DNA of 64,000 nt from Flavobacterium phragmitis (GCF_900112575.1 NZ_FOMH01000012.1:124001-188000); one strand, 5' to 3'. Positions 34,601 through 43,050 are shown, counted from the stretch's first letter. Notes: generated by a model from the letters alone, not told the origin. Made by a program: numbers and translations.

Positions 34601-35140
34601 ATGAAGAATACTTCCGAAGAGTTTGATAATGTTATCGCGGTTTGCCGTACATTGTTTATCAATAAAATGAAAGATTATGGTAGTGCATGGAGAATTTTGA
34701 GATTACCATCGCTTACTGATCAGATTTTTATAAAAGCACAAAGAATTAGAAGTTTACAGGAAAATGAAGTCCGCAAAGTGGATGAAGATGAAAAAGGAGA
34801 ATTCATCGGAATTATCAATTATTCTATTATGGCTCTGATTCAGTTAGAATTAGGTGTCGTAGACCAGCCTGATTTGGACGTTGAAAAAGCAACTGAATTA
34901 TATGATGCTAAAGTAAAACTGACGAAAGATTTGATGGAAGCCAAAAATCACGATTATGGAGAAGCGTGGCGCGACATGCGTGTAAGCTCTTTAACCGATT
35001 TGATTTTGCAGAAATTGCTTCGTGTCAAACAAATTGAAGACAACAAAGGAAAAACAATCGTTTCTGAAGGAATTGATGCCAATTATCAGGATATGATTAA
35101 TTATTCTGTTTTTGCTTTAATACTTAATCCAATAAAATAA
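34601..35140 (+). CDS. DUF1599 protein with internal duplication
   Basis: This 179-residue soluble protein is built from two homologous halves. KDYGSAWRILRLPSLTDQIF (about 24-43) is echoed by HDYGEAWRDMRVSSLTDLIL (about 121-140), each followed by a helix with RIRSLQ or RVKQIE and an IINYSxxALI or MINYSVFALI segment. DUF1599 is typical of Bacteroidota. Its function is not established, and the fold may resemble nucleotide-handling helical bundles (uncertain). It starts the conserved run DUF1599, BT_3928-type protein, thioredoxin, tpiA, prmA, clpS. Confidence 0.92.
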   Translation: MKNTSEEFDNVIAVCRTLFINKMKDYGSAWRILRLPSLTDQIFIKAQRIRSLQENEVRKVDEDEKGEFIGIINYSIMALIQLELGVVDQPDLDVEKATELYDAKVKLTKDLMEAKNHDYGEAWRDMRVSSLTDLILQKLLRVKQIEDNKGKTIVSEGIDANYQDMINYSVFALILNPIK

Positions 35141-35146
35141 TATTTA

Positions 35147-35204
35147 GCCACAAATTACACAAATTCCCACAAATCAATTCGTGTAGATTCGTGTAATTAG
35201 TGGC
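35147..35204. repeat. GCCACAAATTACAC inverted repeat
   Basis: Arms 35147-35160 and 35191-35204 pair at 13 of 14 positions. It is related to the GCCACAGATT family at 31782 and 38811. It occupies the whole gap before the BT_3928-type gene. Confidence 0.8.
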
Positions 35205-35220
35205 AGAAAAACTTTACCCC

Positions 35221-36321
35221 ATGAAAAACATTATTACCCAATTCTCCCGATTATTTGTCGGCGTCCTATTTATCATTTCTGGATTAATCAAACTAAATGA
35301 TCCAGTTGGTTTCTCTTATAAATTAGCAGAATATTTTAGCGAACCCGTTTTCAATATGCCATTTTTAGAGCCATTGGCTTTAGGACTAGCTATCTTTTTA
35401 GTAATTCTAGAAGTTGTATTAGGTGTAATGCTTTTAGTGGGTTACAAATCAAAATTAACGATTTGGGCGTTATTGCTTTTAATTGTTTTCTTTACCTTCC
35501 TTACCTTCTACTCTGCTTATTTTGATGTGGTAAAAGACTGTGGCTGTTTTGGAGATGCTTTACATTTAACGCCTTGGCAATCCTTTACAAAAGATGTTGT
35601 TTTACTTTTCTTTATTTTGATTTTATTCATCAATAAAAAATTAGTAAAACCTTTATTCTCAAAATTAGTAACCAACATTATTACTTTAATTGCCATTATT
35701 CTATGTGTATTTATGGCGGTTTGGGTTTTAAATCACAATCCGATAAAAGATTTCCGTCCGTATAAAGTGGGAACAAACATCGAAAAAGGAATGGAAATTC
35801 CGGAAGGCGCTCCAAAATCGGTTGTAGAAATGATTTTCATCTACAAAGTAAATGGTGTTGAAAAAGAATTTACGGAAAAAGATTTAATGAATATCCCTGA
35901 AGGAGCAACGTTTGTTGACCGAAAAGATAAAGTGATTTCTGAAGGTTATGTACCGCCAATTCACGATTTCACTATGACTAAAGACGATTCTGATTACAAA
36001 GATGAATTGCTTAAAGAACCAAAACTATTAATTTTTGTTACTTACGATTTGAATCTATCAAATCCAGAAGGAATGAAAAAATTAGCAAAAGTAAGTGCTG
36101 ATGCAAAAGCTAAAGGATATAAAGTGATTGGAATGACTGCTTCTGGAGCAGATGAAATTGCAAAAGCTAAAAAACAATATAACTTAGATACTGAATTCTA
36201 TTTCTGCGACGGAACAGCTTTAAAAACCGTTGAAAGAGCAAATCCAAGTATTGTGGTAGTGCAAAATGGAACTATTATTCAAAAGGTACATTATAATGAT
36301 GTGGATGATTTGAAATTGTAA
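35221..36321 (+). CDS. BT_3928-type membrane protein (DoxX-like plus thioredoxin-like domain)
   Basis: This 366-residue protein has four DoxX/MauE-like transmembrane helices at the N-terminus (FVGVLFIISGLIKLNDPVGFSYKL is the characteristic opening). A conserved CGCFGDALHLTPWQSFTKD loop and a fifth hydrophobic segment near 160-180 follow. The C-terminal soluble domain (about 250-366) resembles a thioredoxin/AhpC-like fold without a CxxC. ATG 35221 is preferred, because the frame opens 7 codons earlier inside an inverted repeat. The role is probably in envelope redox or quinone-linked electron transfer, inferred from DoxX/MauE relatives and from the thioredoxin lipoprotein gene downstream. Confidence 0.88.
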   Translation: MKNIITQFSRLFVGVLFIISGLIKLNDPVGFSYKLAEYFSEPVFNMPFLEPLALGLAIFLVILEVVLGVMLLVGYKSKLTIWALLLLIVFFTFLTFYSAYFDVVKDCGCFGDALHLTPWQSFTKDVVLLFFILILFINKKLVKPLFSKLVTNIITLIAIILCVFMAVWVLNHNPIKDFRPYKVGTNIEKGMEIPEGAPKSVVEMIFIYKVNGVEKEFTEKDLMNIPEGATFVDRKDKVISEGYVPPIHDFTMTKDDSDYKDELLKEPKLLIFVTYDLNLSNPEGMKKLAKVSADAKAKGYKVIGMTASGADEIAKAKKQYNLDTEFYFCDGTALKTVERANPSIVVVQNGTIIQKVHYNDVDDLKL

Positions 36322-36341
36322 TTTTCAAATTAATAAATTTT

Positions 36342-36381
36342 AAAGCGCCAATTCAACTAAATAGGATTGGCGCTTTTTTTA
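36342..36381 (+). terminator. Terminator after the BT_3928-type gene
   Basis: A perfect 11-bp stem (AAAGCGCCAAT at 36342-36352 with 36366-36376) is followed by a T run on the plus strand, 20 bases past the stop. Confidence 0.9.
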
Positions 36382-36467
36382 TCAAATTATTAATCGTAAG
36401 AAAGATATTAAGTCACATCTTATCTTTTATATATTTGTTTCAACCAATAAAAAATACAAACTAATTA

Positions 36468-37136
36468 ATGAAATAAATCTCAAAGTCATTCCTGACCTTT
36501 TTACTAATTGTTTTCTTAATTCAAACAAGTTCTGGCCAATCCGAAACATTAAAAAAAGACCAACGTTATATCTTTTTCCTTCACAATAAGTTTATAGAAG
36601 AAAATCCTTTGGATGTTGCACATCCAGAATATGGAAAAGCTGAATACAATGAAATCTTAGCTTCTTTTCGAAAAGACGGTTTCATTGTCTACAGCGAAAT
36701 CAGAAAGAAAAATACAAATGCCTATGATTATGCCGAAAAAATAACAAAACAAATCAAAAAACTTCTAAAACAAGGAATTTCTCCAAATAAAATTACCGTA
36801 ATCGGAACTTCAAAAGGCGGTTATATTGCACAATACGTTTCGACTTTTGTAGCCAATCCAGACATGAATTTTGTTTTTATTGGATGTTTCAGAGATATTG
36901 ACATAAAAGAAATTCCAGATATTAATTTCTGTGGTAATATTTTAACGATTTACGAAAAATCAGATATTTATGGCGTTTCAGCAGTTAGACGAAAAGAGAC
37001 TTCAAAACTTAAAGTCAATCATTTTAAGGAAATTGAATTGAATACCAATCTTAAACATGGTTTTTTATACAAAGCTTCAGACGAATGGATTGTTCCGAGT
37101 AAAAAATGGGCAAATGGAAACTATGAACTGAGATAA
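36468..37136 (+). pseudogene. Alpha/beta-hydrolase-like exported protein with TAA at codon 3
   Basis: From ATG 36468 the frame reads Met-Lys-stop (TAA, 36474-36476), then continues without another stop to 37136. Codons 4-23 encode a clear signal peptide (ISKSFLTFLLIVFLIQTSSG, then QSETLKK), and a TATATTTG -7 element lies at 36430-36437. The downstream part has a hydrolase nucleophile elbow (VIGTSKGGYIAQY) and a FLYKASDEWIVPS tail, about 220 residues in all. The only usable downstream start is a TTG at 36609, which would remove the signal and the first strand. So the gene is intact except for one nonsense codon: it is a very young pseudogene, a strain polymorphism, a sequencing error or a readthrough case. 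Confidence 0.8.
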
Positions 37137-37159
37137 AATTTCAAAAAAATAAAATAATT

Positions 37160-37197
37160 AAGTCTTCAAATGATTCAGTTTATTTGGAGACTTTTTT
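37160..37197 (+). terminator. Terminator after the interrupted hydrolase gene
   Basis: A 12-bp stem with one G-T pair (AAGTCTTCAAAT at 37160-37171 with 37182-37193) is followed by TTTTTT on the plus strand, 23 bases past the stop. Confidence 0.8.
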
Positions 37198-37395
37198 ATT
37201 GAAATCTGACGTTTTTTTGCTCTCAATTTTATTCCTTAAATCAAAAAATCAGTCTTTTTTTCTGATTCGAAAAGTAAAGATTAGAAAATCATCCCAATTT
37301 CTCCTCTACTATTACGATTTCATTCTCGTATTTCTAACTGAAATATAACTTATTGTTACAAAACAAACGAGTCTTCAAATTTTGTTAATCTCCAT

Positions 37396-37424
37396 TTGGC
37401 TTTCAAATTGTTTGTTTAACTTTG
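37396..37424 (+). promoter_or_regulatory. Bacteroidota-type promoter of the thioredoxin-tpiA operon
   Basis: TTG (37396-37398), 18 bases, TAACTTTG (37417-37424); the ATG is at 37465. The rest of the 328-base gap 37137-37464 holds only the upstream terminator and A/T-rich DNA. Confidence 0.75.
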
Positions 37425-37464
37425 TGAATTCAGTACTTAATTTTAAAAATAATTTATTTTACAT

Positions 37465-37962
37465 ATGAAACAAATTGCTTTAGTAGTAATTGCATTTATT
37501 ACCTTTTCTTGCTCTCAAGCTCAAAAAACAGCTTTTTCAAAAGAGGCTTTAGCTGAAAAATTATTAGGGACAGACGATAGTCAAACTACATTTAAAAACA
37601 TCTTAAAAAAATACAAAGGCAAAACTTTAGTAATTGAAGTTTGGGCTTCTTGGTGTGGTGATTGTGTAAAAGCAATGCCAAAATTAAAAGAATTACAAGC
37701 TAATAATCCTGATGTATCTTACTTATTCATTTCTGCTGACAAAACGGCTGACAAATGGAAAGCTGGAATCGAAAAACACGAATTAAACAAAGGCGATCAT
37801 TATATGATGAATGACGGAATGAAAGGTCTTTTCGGAAAAGCCATCGATTTAGACTGGATTCCAAGATACATTGTTGTAGATAAAACAGGGAAAATTGTAC
37901 TTTATCGCGCTATCGAAACTGATTTTGCTAAAATCGATGAAACTTTAAAATCATTGAAATAA
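37465..37962 (+). CDS. Thioredoxin-like (TlpA-type) lipoprotein
   Basis: This 165-residue envelope thiol-disulfide protein has a lipoprotein signal (Cys16 in FITFSC). A thioredoxin fold follows, with the active site WASWCGDCVKAMP. The TlpA/ResA pattern continues: VSYLFISADKTADKWK and the cis-proline region DWIPRYIVVDKTGKIV. It is probably a reductase for extracytoplasmic disulfides. It lies 87 bases upstream of tpiA in the same direction and downstream of a DoxX/thioredoxin-like membrane protein gene, a recurrent neighbourhood in Flavobacteria. Confidence 0.93.
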   Translation: MKQIALVVIAFITFSCSQAQKTAFSKEALAEKLLGTDDSQTTFKNILKKYKGKTLVIEVWASWCGDCVKAMPKLKELQANNPDVSYLFISADKTADKWKAGIEKHELNKGDHYMMNDGMKGLFGKAIDLDWIPRYIVVDKTGKIVLYRAIETDFAKIDETLKSLK

Positions 37963-38049
37963 TTTTCAATTACAATAACAATGTCAAAATTCAATTTCAA
38001 TTTTGACCCTTCAAAAACAAAAAATTAAAAAATAATAAAACTACCAAAA

Positions 38050-38802
38050 ATGAGAAAATCGATTGTTGCAGGAAACTGGAAAATGCATAAAAATGCGGCG
38101 CAGACTGAAGAATTATTAAACGAATTAGTAGCTAAAATTCCAGCTAAAACAAATGCACAAGTAATTGTAGCTCCAACTTTTGTAAACTTACAAGCTGCTG
38201 TTGCAAAATTAAAAAATACCACTATCGGCGTTTCTGCTCAAAACGTTCACCAAGCTGAAGGCGGTGCGTTTACAGGAGAAATTTCTGCTGATATGTTAAC
38301 TAGCATTGGTGTTAACACTGTAATTTTAGGTCACTCTGAGCGTAGAGCTATTTTCCATGAAACAGATGCTTTAATCGCAAACAAAGTAGATACAGCTTTA
38401 AAACATGATATGACTGTTATTTTCTGTTTCGGAGAAGAATTAAAAGACCGTCAATCAGGAAATCACTTTAACATTGTAGAGAACCAATTACGTGACGGAT
38501 TATTCCACATTGCAAAAGAATCATGGTCAAAAGTGGTCTTAGCTTATGAGCCAGTTTGGGCTATCGGAACTGGAGAAACAGCTTCACCAGAACAAGCACA
38601 AGAAATGCACGAATTTATTAGAGAAACTATCCGTAAAGCTTTTGGAGCTGAAATCGCTGACGAAGTTTCAATCTTATACGGTGGTTCTGTAAAACCAGAA
38701 AACGCAAAAGAAATCTTCTCTAAACCAGACGTAGACGGTGGTTTAATTGGAGGTGCAGCTTTAAAAGCTGATGATTTCTTGGCAATTGTAACGGCTATCT
38801 AA
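38050..38802 (+). CDS. tpiA: Triosephosphate isomerase
   Basis: TpiA interconverts dihydroxyacetone phosphate and glyceraldehyde 3-phosphate. The 250-residue TIM barrel shows the catalytic residues: Lys in GNWKMHK, His in ILGHSERR and Glu in AYEPVWAIGTG, plus the phosphate-gripping ILYGGSVKPEN and GGLIGGAAL. It is followed by prmA in the same direction, but a repeat and a terminator-like hairpin separate them. Confidence 0.99.
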   Translation: MRKSIVAGNWKMHKNAAQTEELLNELVAKIPAKTNAQVIVAPTFVNLQAAVAKLKNTTIGVSAQNVHQAEGGAFTGEISADMLTSIGVNTVILGHSERRAIFHETDALIANKVDTALKHDMTVIFCFGEELKDRQSGNHFNIVENQLRDGLFHIAKESWSKVVLAYEPVWAIGTGETASPEQAQEMHEFIRETIRKAFGAEIADEVSILYGGSVKPENAKEIFSKPDVDGGLIGGAALKADDFLAIVTAI

Positions 38803-38810
38803 ATCTTTTT

Positions 38811-38860
38811 TTAGCCACAGATTAAAAAAAATCCTATTAATCTTTTTAATCTGTGGCTAA
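38811..38860. repeat. TTAGCCACAGATT inverted repeat
   Basis: A perfect 18-bp inverted repeat (38811-38828 with 38843-38860; arm TTAGCCACAGATTAAAAA) begins just past the tpiA stop. It belongs to the same family as 31782-31851. Confidence 0.88.
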
Positions 38861-38867
38861 ACAATAT

Positions 38868-38896
38868 AAAGTGATGTATTAAACATCGCTTTTTTT
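38868..38896 (+). terminator. Terminator after tpiA
   Basis: An 8-bp stem with one G-T pair (AGTGATGT at 38870-38877, ACATCGCT at 38883-38890) is followed by a T run. Confidence 0.75.
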
Positions 38897-38976
38897 ATGC
38901 TTTAAATTATCAATGTTCTTGTAGATTTTCAAGCAACTTTTACTTTGTATTCTTACCTTTGCAAAAATTTTTATTT

Positions 38977-39810
38977 ATGTCAAACATCTATTTAGGATAT
39001 CATTTTACTATTGAGCCGAAAGAATTGGGTTCTGAAATTTTAGTGGCAGAATTAGGCGAAAAAGCGTTTGAAAGTTTTACAGAAACGGAAAACGGAATTT
39101 CGGCTTTTGTGAAGAAGGATTTATGGGAGGAGAATATTCTGGATGATATTTACATTTTACAATCAGAAGAGTTTAAGATTGAATATACCATTGAAGAAAT
39201 CGATCAGGTAAACTGGAACGAGGAATGGGAAAAGAATTTTGAACCCATTGATGTTGACGGAAAATGCCATGTTCGAGCACCTTTTCATGAAAAAACGGAT
39301 GCCGAATTTGATATCGTAATTGAACCTAAAATGAGTTTTGGAACGGGTCATCATGAAACCACCCACATGATGATTCAGCATTTACTCGAAATGGATGTAA
39401 AAGGCCTTAAAACTCTTGATATGGGATGTGGCACTGCCATTTTAGCTATTTTAGCAGAAATGAAAGGCGCTGAACCAATCGACGCTATCGATATTGATAA
39501 CTGGTGTTATTTAAACTCTATCGAAAATGCAGAACGCAATAATTGCAAACACATCAGCGTTTATGAGGGCGATGCTGCTTTATTGGCAGGTAAAAAATAT
39601 GATTTGATTATTGCCAATATCAACAGAAATATTTTATTGAATGATATGCAGGCTTATGTTGATGCTTTGAATCCAAAAGGGATTATTCTTTTTAGCGGTT
39701 TCTATGAAGAAGACATTCCGTTTATCGATGCTTCAAGCGTTGAGAAAGGTTTAACTTATGTTAAAAAGCTTCAGAGAAACAACTGGGTATCATTAAAATA
39801 CGTAAATTAG
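38977..39810 (+). CDS. prmA: Ribosomal protein L11 methyltransferase
   Basis: PrmA trimethylates L11 using S-adenosylmethionine. The 277-residue product from ATG 38977 (MSNIYLGYHF) is normal length; the frame opens six codons earlier but that stretch overlaps a probable -7 element (TACCTTTG, 38954-38961). It has an N-terminal substrate-recognition domain (about 1-90), the PrmA segment MSFGTGHHETTHMM, SAM motif I LDMGCGTAILAI, motif II AIDIDNW, and the motif IV region IIANINRNIL. It is followed by clpS after 37 bases. Confidence 0.96.
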   Translation: MSNIYLGYHFTIEPKELGSEILVAELGEKAFESFTETENGISAFVKKDLWEENILDDIYILQSEEFKIEYTIEEIDQVNWNEEWEKNFEPIDVDGKCHVRAPFHEKTDAEFDIVIEPKMSFGTGHHETTHMMIQHLLEMDVKGLKTLDMGCGTAILAILAEMKGAEPIDAIDIDNWCYLNSIENAERNNCKHISVYEGDAALLAGKKYDLIIANINRNILLNDMQAYVDALNPKGIILFSGFYEEDIPFIDASSVEKGLTYVKKLQRNNWVSLKYVN

Positions 39811-39847
39811 ATATTGATAATCAAATCAGTACAAAAACTTAAACAAA

Positions 39848-40123
39848 ATGAGTACTAAAGAAAAAGTTAGAGAAAGAATTCGCGAGAAAGAAGCAACGGG
39901 TTTCAATAACGAAATTATCGTTTACAATGATGACGTAAACACTTTTGATCACGTAATTGACACTCTTATGCGTGTTTGCAGCCACACAGCCGAACAAGCT
40001 GAACAGTGTTCTTTAATTGTACATTACAACGGGAAATGCACTGTAAAAACAGGCCCGATTGAGAAATTAAAACCACAATGTACGCAACTTTTAGAAGCAG
40101 GACTGAGCGCTGAAATTGTTTAG
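39848..40123 (+). CDS. clpS: ClpS adaptor of the ClpAP-type protease
   Basis: ClpS delivers N-degron substrates to the ClpA-type unfoldase. The 91-residue protein has the family motif IIVYNDDVNTFDHVIDTLMRVC (N-end-binding Asn-Asp pair) and the later KLKPQCTQLLEAGLSAEI. The HxxQAEQxxxxVHxxGK signature appears as HTAEQAEQCSLIVHYNGK. A terminator follows closely. No clp gene is adjacent. Confidence 0.96.
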   Translation: MSTKEKVRERIREKEATGFNNEIIVYNDDVNTFDHVIDTLMRVCSHTAEQAEQCSLIVHYNGKCTVKTGPIEKLKPQCTQLLEAGLSAEIV

Positions 40124-40141
40124 TTGAAAATAATTCAAAAG

Positions 40142-40187
40142 GCATTCTATTTTATTCTATATTTGGATGAAATAGAATGCTTTTTTT
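40142..40187 (+). terminator. clpS terminator that runs into the next start codon
   Basis: An 11-bp stem (GCATTCTATTT at 40142-40152 with AAATAGAATGC at 40170-40180) is followed by seven T residues ending one base before the sterol desaturase ATG at 40188. Its 17-base loop contains TATATTTG. Confidence 0.8.
40158..40165 (+). promoter_or_regulatory. Possible -7 element inside the clpS terminator loop
   Basis: TATATTTG matches TAnnTTTG and lies 22 bases before the ATG at 40188. No TTG lies at the normal 17-23-base distance, so the promoter would lack a clear -33 element. Confidence 0.4.
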
Positions 40188-41459
40188 ATGGAGGAATATG
40201 GAAAGATATTGATTATTGCAATGCCTATATTTTTGACCTTAATTATCATCGAAAAAATATACGGCATCTATACTAAAAATGATACGGCACCTCTAATTGA
40301 TAGTGTATCCAGCATTAGCTCTGGAATTACGAACTCCGTAAAAGATGTTTTGGGTCTCAGTATTACTTTTCTTTCCTACGAATGGCTTGTTTCCAAAATT
40401 GCCTTACAGCATTTAGAAGCAAACGTCCTGTCCTACTTCATTGCCTTTTTTGTCATTGATTTCTATGGTTACTGGAGTCATCGTTTAGCACATCAAATCA
40501 ATTTTCTTTGGAACAAACATGCGATTCATCACAGCAGTGAAGAATTTAATTTGGCTTGCGCTCTTCGTCAGCCCATTGCGAGTTTGGTTAATCTATTTAC
40601 CTTTTTGTTAATTCCTGCCGCTTTGTTAGGCGTTCCAGCTTCTGTAATTGCCATTACACTTCCTATTCATTTGTTTTTACAATTTTGGTATCATACCAAA
40701 CATATTAAAAAAATGGGATTTGTGGAGCATATTTTAGTTACTCCATCTCATCACAGAGTGCATCATGCCATAAATCCAGAATATTTGGATAAAAACCATT
40801 CTCAGATTTTTATTTTCTGGGATAAACTTTTCGGCACTTTTCAGGAAGAATTAGATGATGTCCCGCCAGTTTTCGGAATCACAAGGCCTGCTAACACTTG
40901 GAATCCGATTAAGATTAATTTCCAGCATTTAACTTTGCTTATAAAAGATGCTTGGCGTGCCCCAAAATGGAAAGACAAATTCACTATTTGGTTTAAGCCA
41001 ACAGGATGGCGTCCTGAAAACTTTGAAGAAAAATATCCTGTAAATAAAATTGAAAACGTTTTTGAATTTGAAAAATATGGAACACAGAATTCCAAAAGAT
41101 TAATATATTGGTCTGTTGTCCAAGTTTTAATAACCTTATTGTTTGTGAGTTTTCTATTTGACAATATTGCAAAAATTGGACTTCCAAATATCTTTATTTA
41201 TGGCTTTTTTATTTTTGTAACTATATATAGTTACACCGAATTAATGGATAAAAGCAGGTTTGCTGTTTTGTGGGAAATTTCACGATTAGGGATCGTAATC
41301 TGCATTATAAGCTATTCTGGAGACTGGTTTGGTTTAAATAATGTAATTCCAATTGGTAATTATATTATTTTTACATATTTAATACTATCAAGTATAACGA
41401 CAGTATATTTTGTTCGTTATGAATTTAAAAACCAACCTAAACCATTATATAATTCATAA
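40188..41459 (+). CDS. Sterol desaturase / fatty acid hydroxylase family membrane protein
   Basis: This 423-residue di-iron membrane oxidase-like protein has the three His clusters: SHRLAHQ (HxxxH), KHAIHHSSEEF (HxxHH) and HRVHHAINPEY (HxxHH), spaced as in the family. About seven to eight membrane helices are predicted, and the last 150 residues form an extra membrane domain beyond the desaturase core. It would hydroxylate or desaturate a lipid, and the substrate is unknown. The ATG sits directly on the T run of the clpS terminator. It is followed 9 bases later by a YhhN lysoplasmalogenase gene, which hints at a role in ether or plasmalogen-type lipid metabolism (inference). Confidence 0.9.
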   Translation: MEEYGKILIIAMPIFLTLIIIEKIYGIYTKNDTAPLIDSVSSISSGITNSVKDVLGLSITFLSYEWLVSKIALQHLEANVLSYFIAFFVIDFYGYWSHRLAHQINFLWNKHAIHHSSEEFNLACALRQPIASLVNLFTFLLIPAALLGVPASVIAITLPIHLFLQFWYHTKHIKKMGFVEHILVTPSHHRVHHAINPEYLDKNHSQIFIFWDKLFGTFQEELDDVPPVFGITRPANTWNPIKINFQHLTLLIKDAWRAPKWKDKFTIWFKPTGWRPENFEEKYPVNKIENVFEFEKYGTQNSKRLIYWSVVQVLITLLFVSFLFDNIAKIGLPNIFIYGFFIFVTIYSYTELMDKSRFAVLWEISRLGIVICIISYSGDWFGLNNVIPIGNYIIFTYLILSSITTVYFVRYEFKNQPKPLYNS

Positions 41460-41468
41460 TCCCCTATT

Positions 41469-42152
41469 ATGAGAAACTCTTCATTTTTTAAACTTTTCAT
41501 AGCTTTCAGCATCGTTTATCTCGCCCTCCTGTTGCTAGGTCATGACCGTTTCGATTTATTTTTAAAACCCATTTTAATACCAATTCTTGGGTTTACAGTT
41601 TATTTCTACAGAAAATTTCCAACTCAAAATACTTTATTAATTGCGCTTCTATTTTCTTGGATTGGAGATGTAATTTTGCTTTTTACTGACCTTGGAGAAA
41701 TTTATTTCATACTAGGTTTAGTCTCTTTTTTAACAGCACATATTCTCTATTGCATATTATTTAATAAGCAGAACAGAGTTAGAAAAAAACAGAATAAAAC
41801 CTTTTTTGTCATTGGAAGTATTTTAATTGCAGTATATTTGATCGGAATGGTTTCAGTATTAATACCACATTTGGGCGATCTTGAAATTCCAGTATCTGTT
41901 TATGCTACAGTAATTTCGATCATGCTTTTGTTTGCTTTTAACGGACTTTTGGTTTGGGAAAGACCTGGAAATATATTAGTGTTTTTAGGAGCTTTTTTCT
42001 TTGTGGTTTCTGATAGTATTTTGGCTGTAAATAAATTTTATGCACCTATTCCAAAAAATTCATTTTTTATAATGATTACCTATCTTCTGGCACAATATCT
42101 GATTGTTCTTGGTGTTTTGAAACTAAACCCAAAAAAAGTAAAAGAATCTTAG
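41469..42152 (+). CDS. YhhN family lysoplasmalogenase
   Basis: This 227-residue protein has about eight transmembrane helices and clear YhhN/TMEM86 features: LKPILIPILGF, ALLFSWIGDVILLF with the conserved Asp, FLTAHILYCILF, and VVSDSILAVNKF...ITYLLAQYLIV with the second Asp. The family hydrolyses the vinyl ether bond of lysoplasmalogens. It is in tandem with the sterol desaturase-type gene and two small envelope genes. A weaker paralogue is at 784-1476. Confidence 0.92.
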   Translation: MRNSSFFKLFIAFSIVYLALLLLGHDRFDLFLKPILIPILGFTVYFYRKFPTQNTLLIALLFSWIGDVILLFTDLGEIYFILGLVSFLTAHILYCILFNKQNRVRKKQNKTFFVIGSILIAVYLIGMVSVLIPHLGDLEIPVSVYATVISIMLLFAFNGLLVWERPGNILVFLGAFFFVVSDSILAVNKFYAPIPKNSFFIMITYLLAQYLIVLGVLKLNPKKVKES

Positions 42153-42168
42153 TTTATAGTATTACCTC

Positions 42169-42618
42169 ATGAAAAAAATAACTCTTTTTATTATTTTATT
42201 AATTACTGCGACATCTTGCGTAAGCACCAAATCAACTTTAAAAAATGTAGATGACAATGCGCCTGATTTGGTTTTAAAAAAGGACAATACCTTTGTCATT
42301 ACTCAATTTGCAAAGGATAAAAAATATGGCTACGACCCTGATTATCCTGTAAATATTTTTTTTCAGAATACTAATAGCGAAACGCTAAACGAAACTCGTT
42401 TTCTAAATGCTCTTGCTGGGCCTAGCGGCGAAAAAATCACTTATACCAAGCTTGAAACCTGCTGTCCGTTTCCAACCAAAAGGAGCAATATGGGCGCTGG
42501 TTTTTTGAATGTTTACGAGTTGAAATGGGAAGGACAAAAAAAGCCTGTTAAGCTGTATTTAAATATTTATGAAAAAGGGATTTTAATGGTTCCTATGGGA
42601 TTGAGGTTAAAACAATAA
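42169..42618 (+). CDS. Small conserved lipoprotein of unknown function
   Basis: This 149-residue protein has a lipoprotein signal (Cys17 in ITATSC). The mature part has a TFVITQFAKDKKYGYDPDYPVNIFF opening, a CCPFPTKRSNMGAGFLNVYEL centre and a KPVKLYLNIYEKGILMVPMG end. I recall close relatives in Flavobacteria carrying the label 2-dehydro-3-deoxyphosphooctonate aldolase, but no aldolase domain is visible here and that name should not be trusted. It starts 16 bases after the YhhN gene. Confidence 0.8.
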   Translation: MKKITLFIILLITATSCVSTKSTLKNVDDNAPDLVLKKDNTFVITQFAKDKKYGYDPDYPVNIFFQNTNSETLNETRFLNALAGPSGEKITYTKLETCCPFPTKRSNMGAGFLNVYELKWEGQKKPVKLYLNIYEKGILMVPMGLRLKQ

Positions 42619-42620
42619 AC

Positions 42621-42986
42621 ATGTTAAGAAAAATACCGCTCATATTACTTCTATTACTTTTCTGTGCAGGGTTCATTATGTGGGGACTTTATTTAATGGA
42701 AATTGAAGATCATTACGGTGATTTGCAAGAAATCTATTTTGAATCTGAAAATGGTGATTTGATTTTAAATAAACAAAATCAAACTTTTGGCATAATTTCA
42801 AAAAACTGGAAGAGGGCAAATGTCATTACAAAACAAAAAGATACTTTAGATTTATATGACTTTGTTAATGAGAATAGATATGAAGTCCTTAGAAGTGAAA
42901 CAAAGCTTAATTTAAGTGATTTGACCTTTGAAAAACTTATGAAACTAAAAAACGAAGAATCGGTAAAATCTATCTTAAATAATTAA
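42621..42986 (+). CDS. Small membrane-anchored hypothetical protein
   Basis: This 121-residue protein has one N-terminal hydrophobic segment (IPLILLLLLFCAGFIMWGLYL) and a soluble remainder predicted outside the membrane. No family is recognised. It starts 2 bases after the lipoprotein gene, so it is cotranscribed with it. Confidence 0.7.
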   Translation: MLRKIPLILLLLLFCAGFIMWGLYLMEIEDHYGDLQEIYFESENGDLILNKQNQTFGIISKNWKRANVITKQKDTLDLYDFVNENRYEVLRSETKLNLSDLTFEKLMKLKNEESVKSILNN

Positions 42987-43050
42987 TTTATGATAGGGAC
43001 AAAGTTTTATTTTAGAATACTATTGCTTTTATGTATCTATATTTTCCCTA

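Noticed and set aside
36609..37136. A complete shorter gene from the TTG at 36609
   Set aside because: The frame upstream encodes a signal peptide and the first strand, so the shorter product would be incomplete. It is better described as a gene with an early stop.
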